Assembly (NCBI RefSeq): GCF_003751785.1
Contig: NZ_RKIE01000002.1
Span: forward strand, 186,001-250,000
Reading direction: 5' to 3'
DNA: 64,000 bases
Origin: Frigoribacterium sp. PhB160
GTDB taxonomy: Bacteria; Actinomycetota; Actinomycetes; Actinomycetales; Microbacteriaceae
Shown here: one piece after another, positions 63,651-64,000 of the stretch
How positions within the stretch are numbered: the stretch's first letter is position 1
Layout of the letters: each line of letters begins with the position of its first letter
Notes under the pieces: model-generated
Told to the model about the DNA's origin: nothing
The model's input: only the letters and a program-made list of their open reading frames with translations
Database searches by the model: none
Program-made: the position numbers and the translations under genes

Positions 63651-64000
63651 CTACGCGCTGACGACGGCCTTGTCGCCGAGACGCAGACCGGTCTCGGTGT
63701 CGAAGACGTGCACGTGGTGGGCCTGCGGCGTGATGTGGATCGTGTCGCCGAGGCTCGGGTGGTTGCGGCCGTCGACGCGCACGACGATGTCGACGCGCTG
63801 TCCGCTGACCTCGGTGTGGCCGTAGAGGTAGCCGTCGGCACCGAGCTCTTCGACGACGTCGACGACGACCGCGAGGCCCTCGCCCGTCGTGTTGACGACG
63901 ACGTCCTCGGGGCGGACGCCCACGGTGACGCTCGAGCCGGTGGCCTGGCCCACGACGTCGCGGTCGACCGAGGTGACCGCCGTGCCGAACTGGATGCCGC
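63651..64000 (-). CDS. Sugar ABC transporter ATP-binding protein (MalK/UgpC type), C-terminal part
   Basis: The frame is open to the window edge, so the ATPase domain lies outside. The visible part (about 115 residues) is the regulatory OB-fold (TOBE) domain: VTVGVRPEDVVV, VEELGADGYLYGHTEV and DTIHITPQAHHVHVFDTETGLRL, typical of MsiK/UgpC/MalK ATPases that energise several sugar importers in actinobacteria. Which sugars it serves cannot be told from here. Confidence 0.88.
   Translation of the reverse strand, partial: GIQFGTAVTSVDRDVVGQATGSSVTVGVRPEDVVVNTTGEGLAVVVDVVEELGADGYLYGHTEVSGQRVDIVVRVDGRNHPSLGDTIHITPQAHHVHVFDTETGLRLGDKAVVSA

Overview
The window is about 64 kb of very GC-rich chromosome from a Gram-positive actinobacterium, most likely a member of the Microbacteriaceae. 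This is inferred from gene content: mycothiol synthase (mshD) next to glnR, CarD, SenX3-RegX3, a fused IspDF, the ClpS-DUF2017 pair, SigK-RskA, frequent GTG starts, GTGA/ATGA stop-start overlaps and several leaderless-looking starts. No rRNA, CRISPR array, insertion sequence or prophage was seen. One tRNA (Lys, TTT) is present.

Layout. 1-8.5 kb holds a DUF805 fragment, an MFS exporter, small proteins and lipoproteins, a ZIP-like transporter, an SGNH-hydrolase lipoprotein overlapping an ABC-F ATPase, and a PspC protein. 8.6-26.9 kb is the accessory part of the window: a type VII (ESX/Ess-like) secretion locus. On the minus strand it has a WXG100 protein, a 1,836-residue RHS/YD-repeat protein with a WXG-like N-terminus and two paralogous small membrane proteins after it. 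Divergently there is an operon of a coiled-coil lipoprotein, a membrane-anchored periplasmic-binding-protein-like protein and a three-ATPase EccC/EssC-type motor with an FHA domain. A transmembrane Ser/Thr kinase converges on the motor gene.

27-35 kb is metabolic: clpS-DUF2017, a ZTP-riboswitch-controlled glyA-folD operon, and a galactose (Leloir) cluster galT-galK with a divergent DeoR regulator and galM. 35-38 kb has tRNA-Lys, a 717-bp non-coding stretch with a candidate structured RNA, and sigK-rskA. 38-46 kb is phosphate and polyphosphate: pstSCAB (minus strand, with a clear PHO box), mutT1 and ppk. phoU and senX3-regX3, at 54-57 kb, supply the likely regulator. 46-54 kb holds small membrane proteins, mshD-glnR, a nitrobindin-like protein, ygfZ, a FUSC-like exporter, a methyltransferase and gpm. 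57-64 kb holds carD-ispDF-cysS-rlmB, a DUF4032 protein and the end of a sugar ABC-transporter ATPase gene.

Two genome-scale patterns stand out. One is a dispersed intergenic palindrome built around CGTCACGTTCTGCGC (three copies). The other is short tandem or direct repeats that overlap gene 3' ends, including the 3' end of tRNA-Lys. The most interesting candidate system is the T7SS locus, because its accessory parts do not match the textbook ESX or Ess sets.
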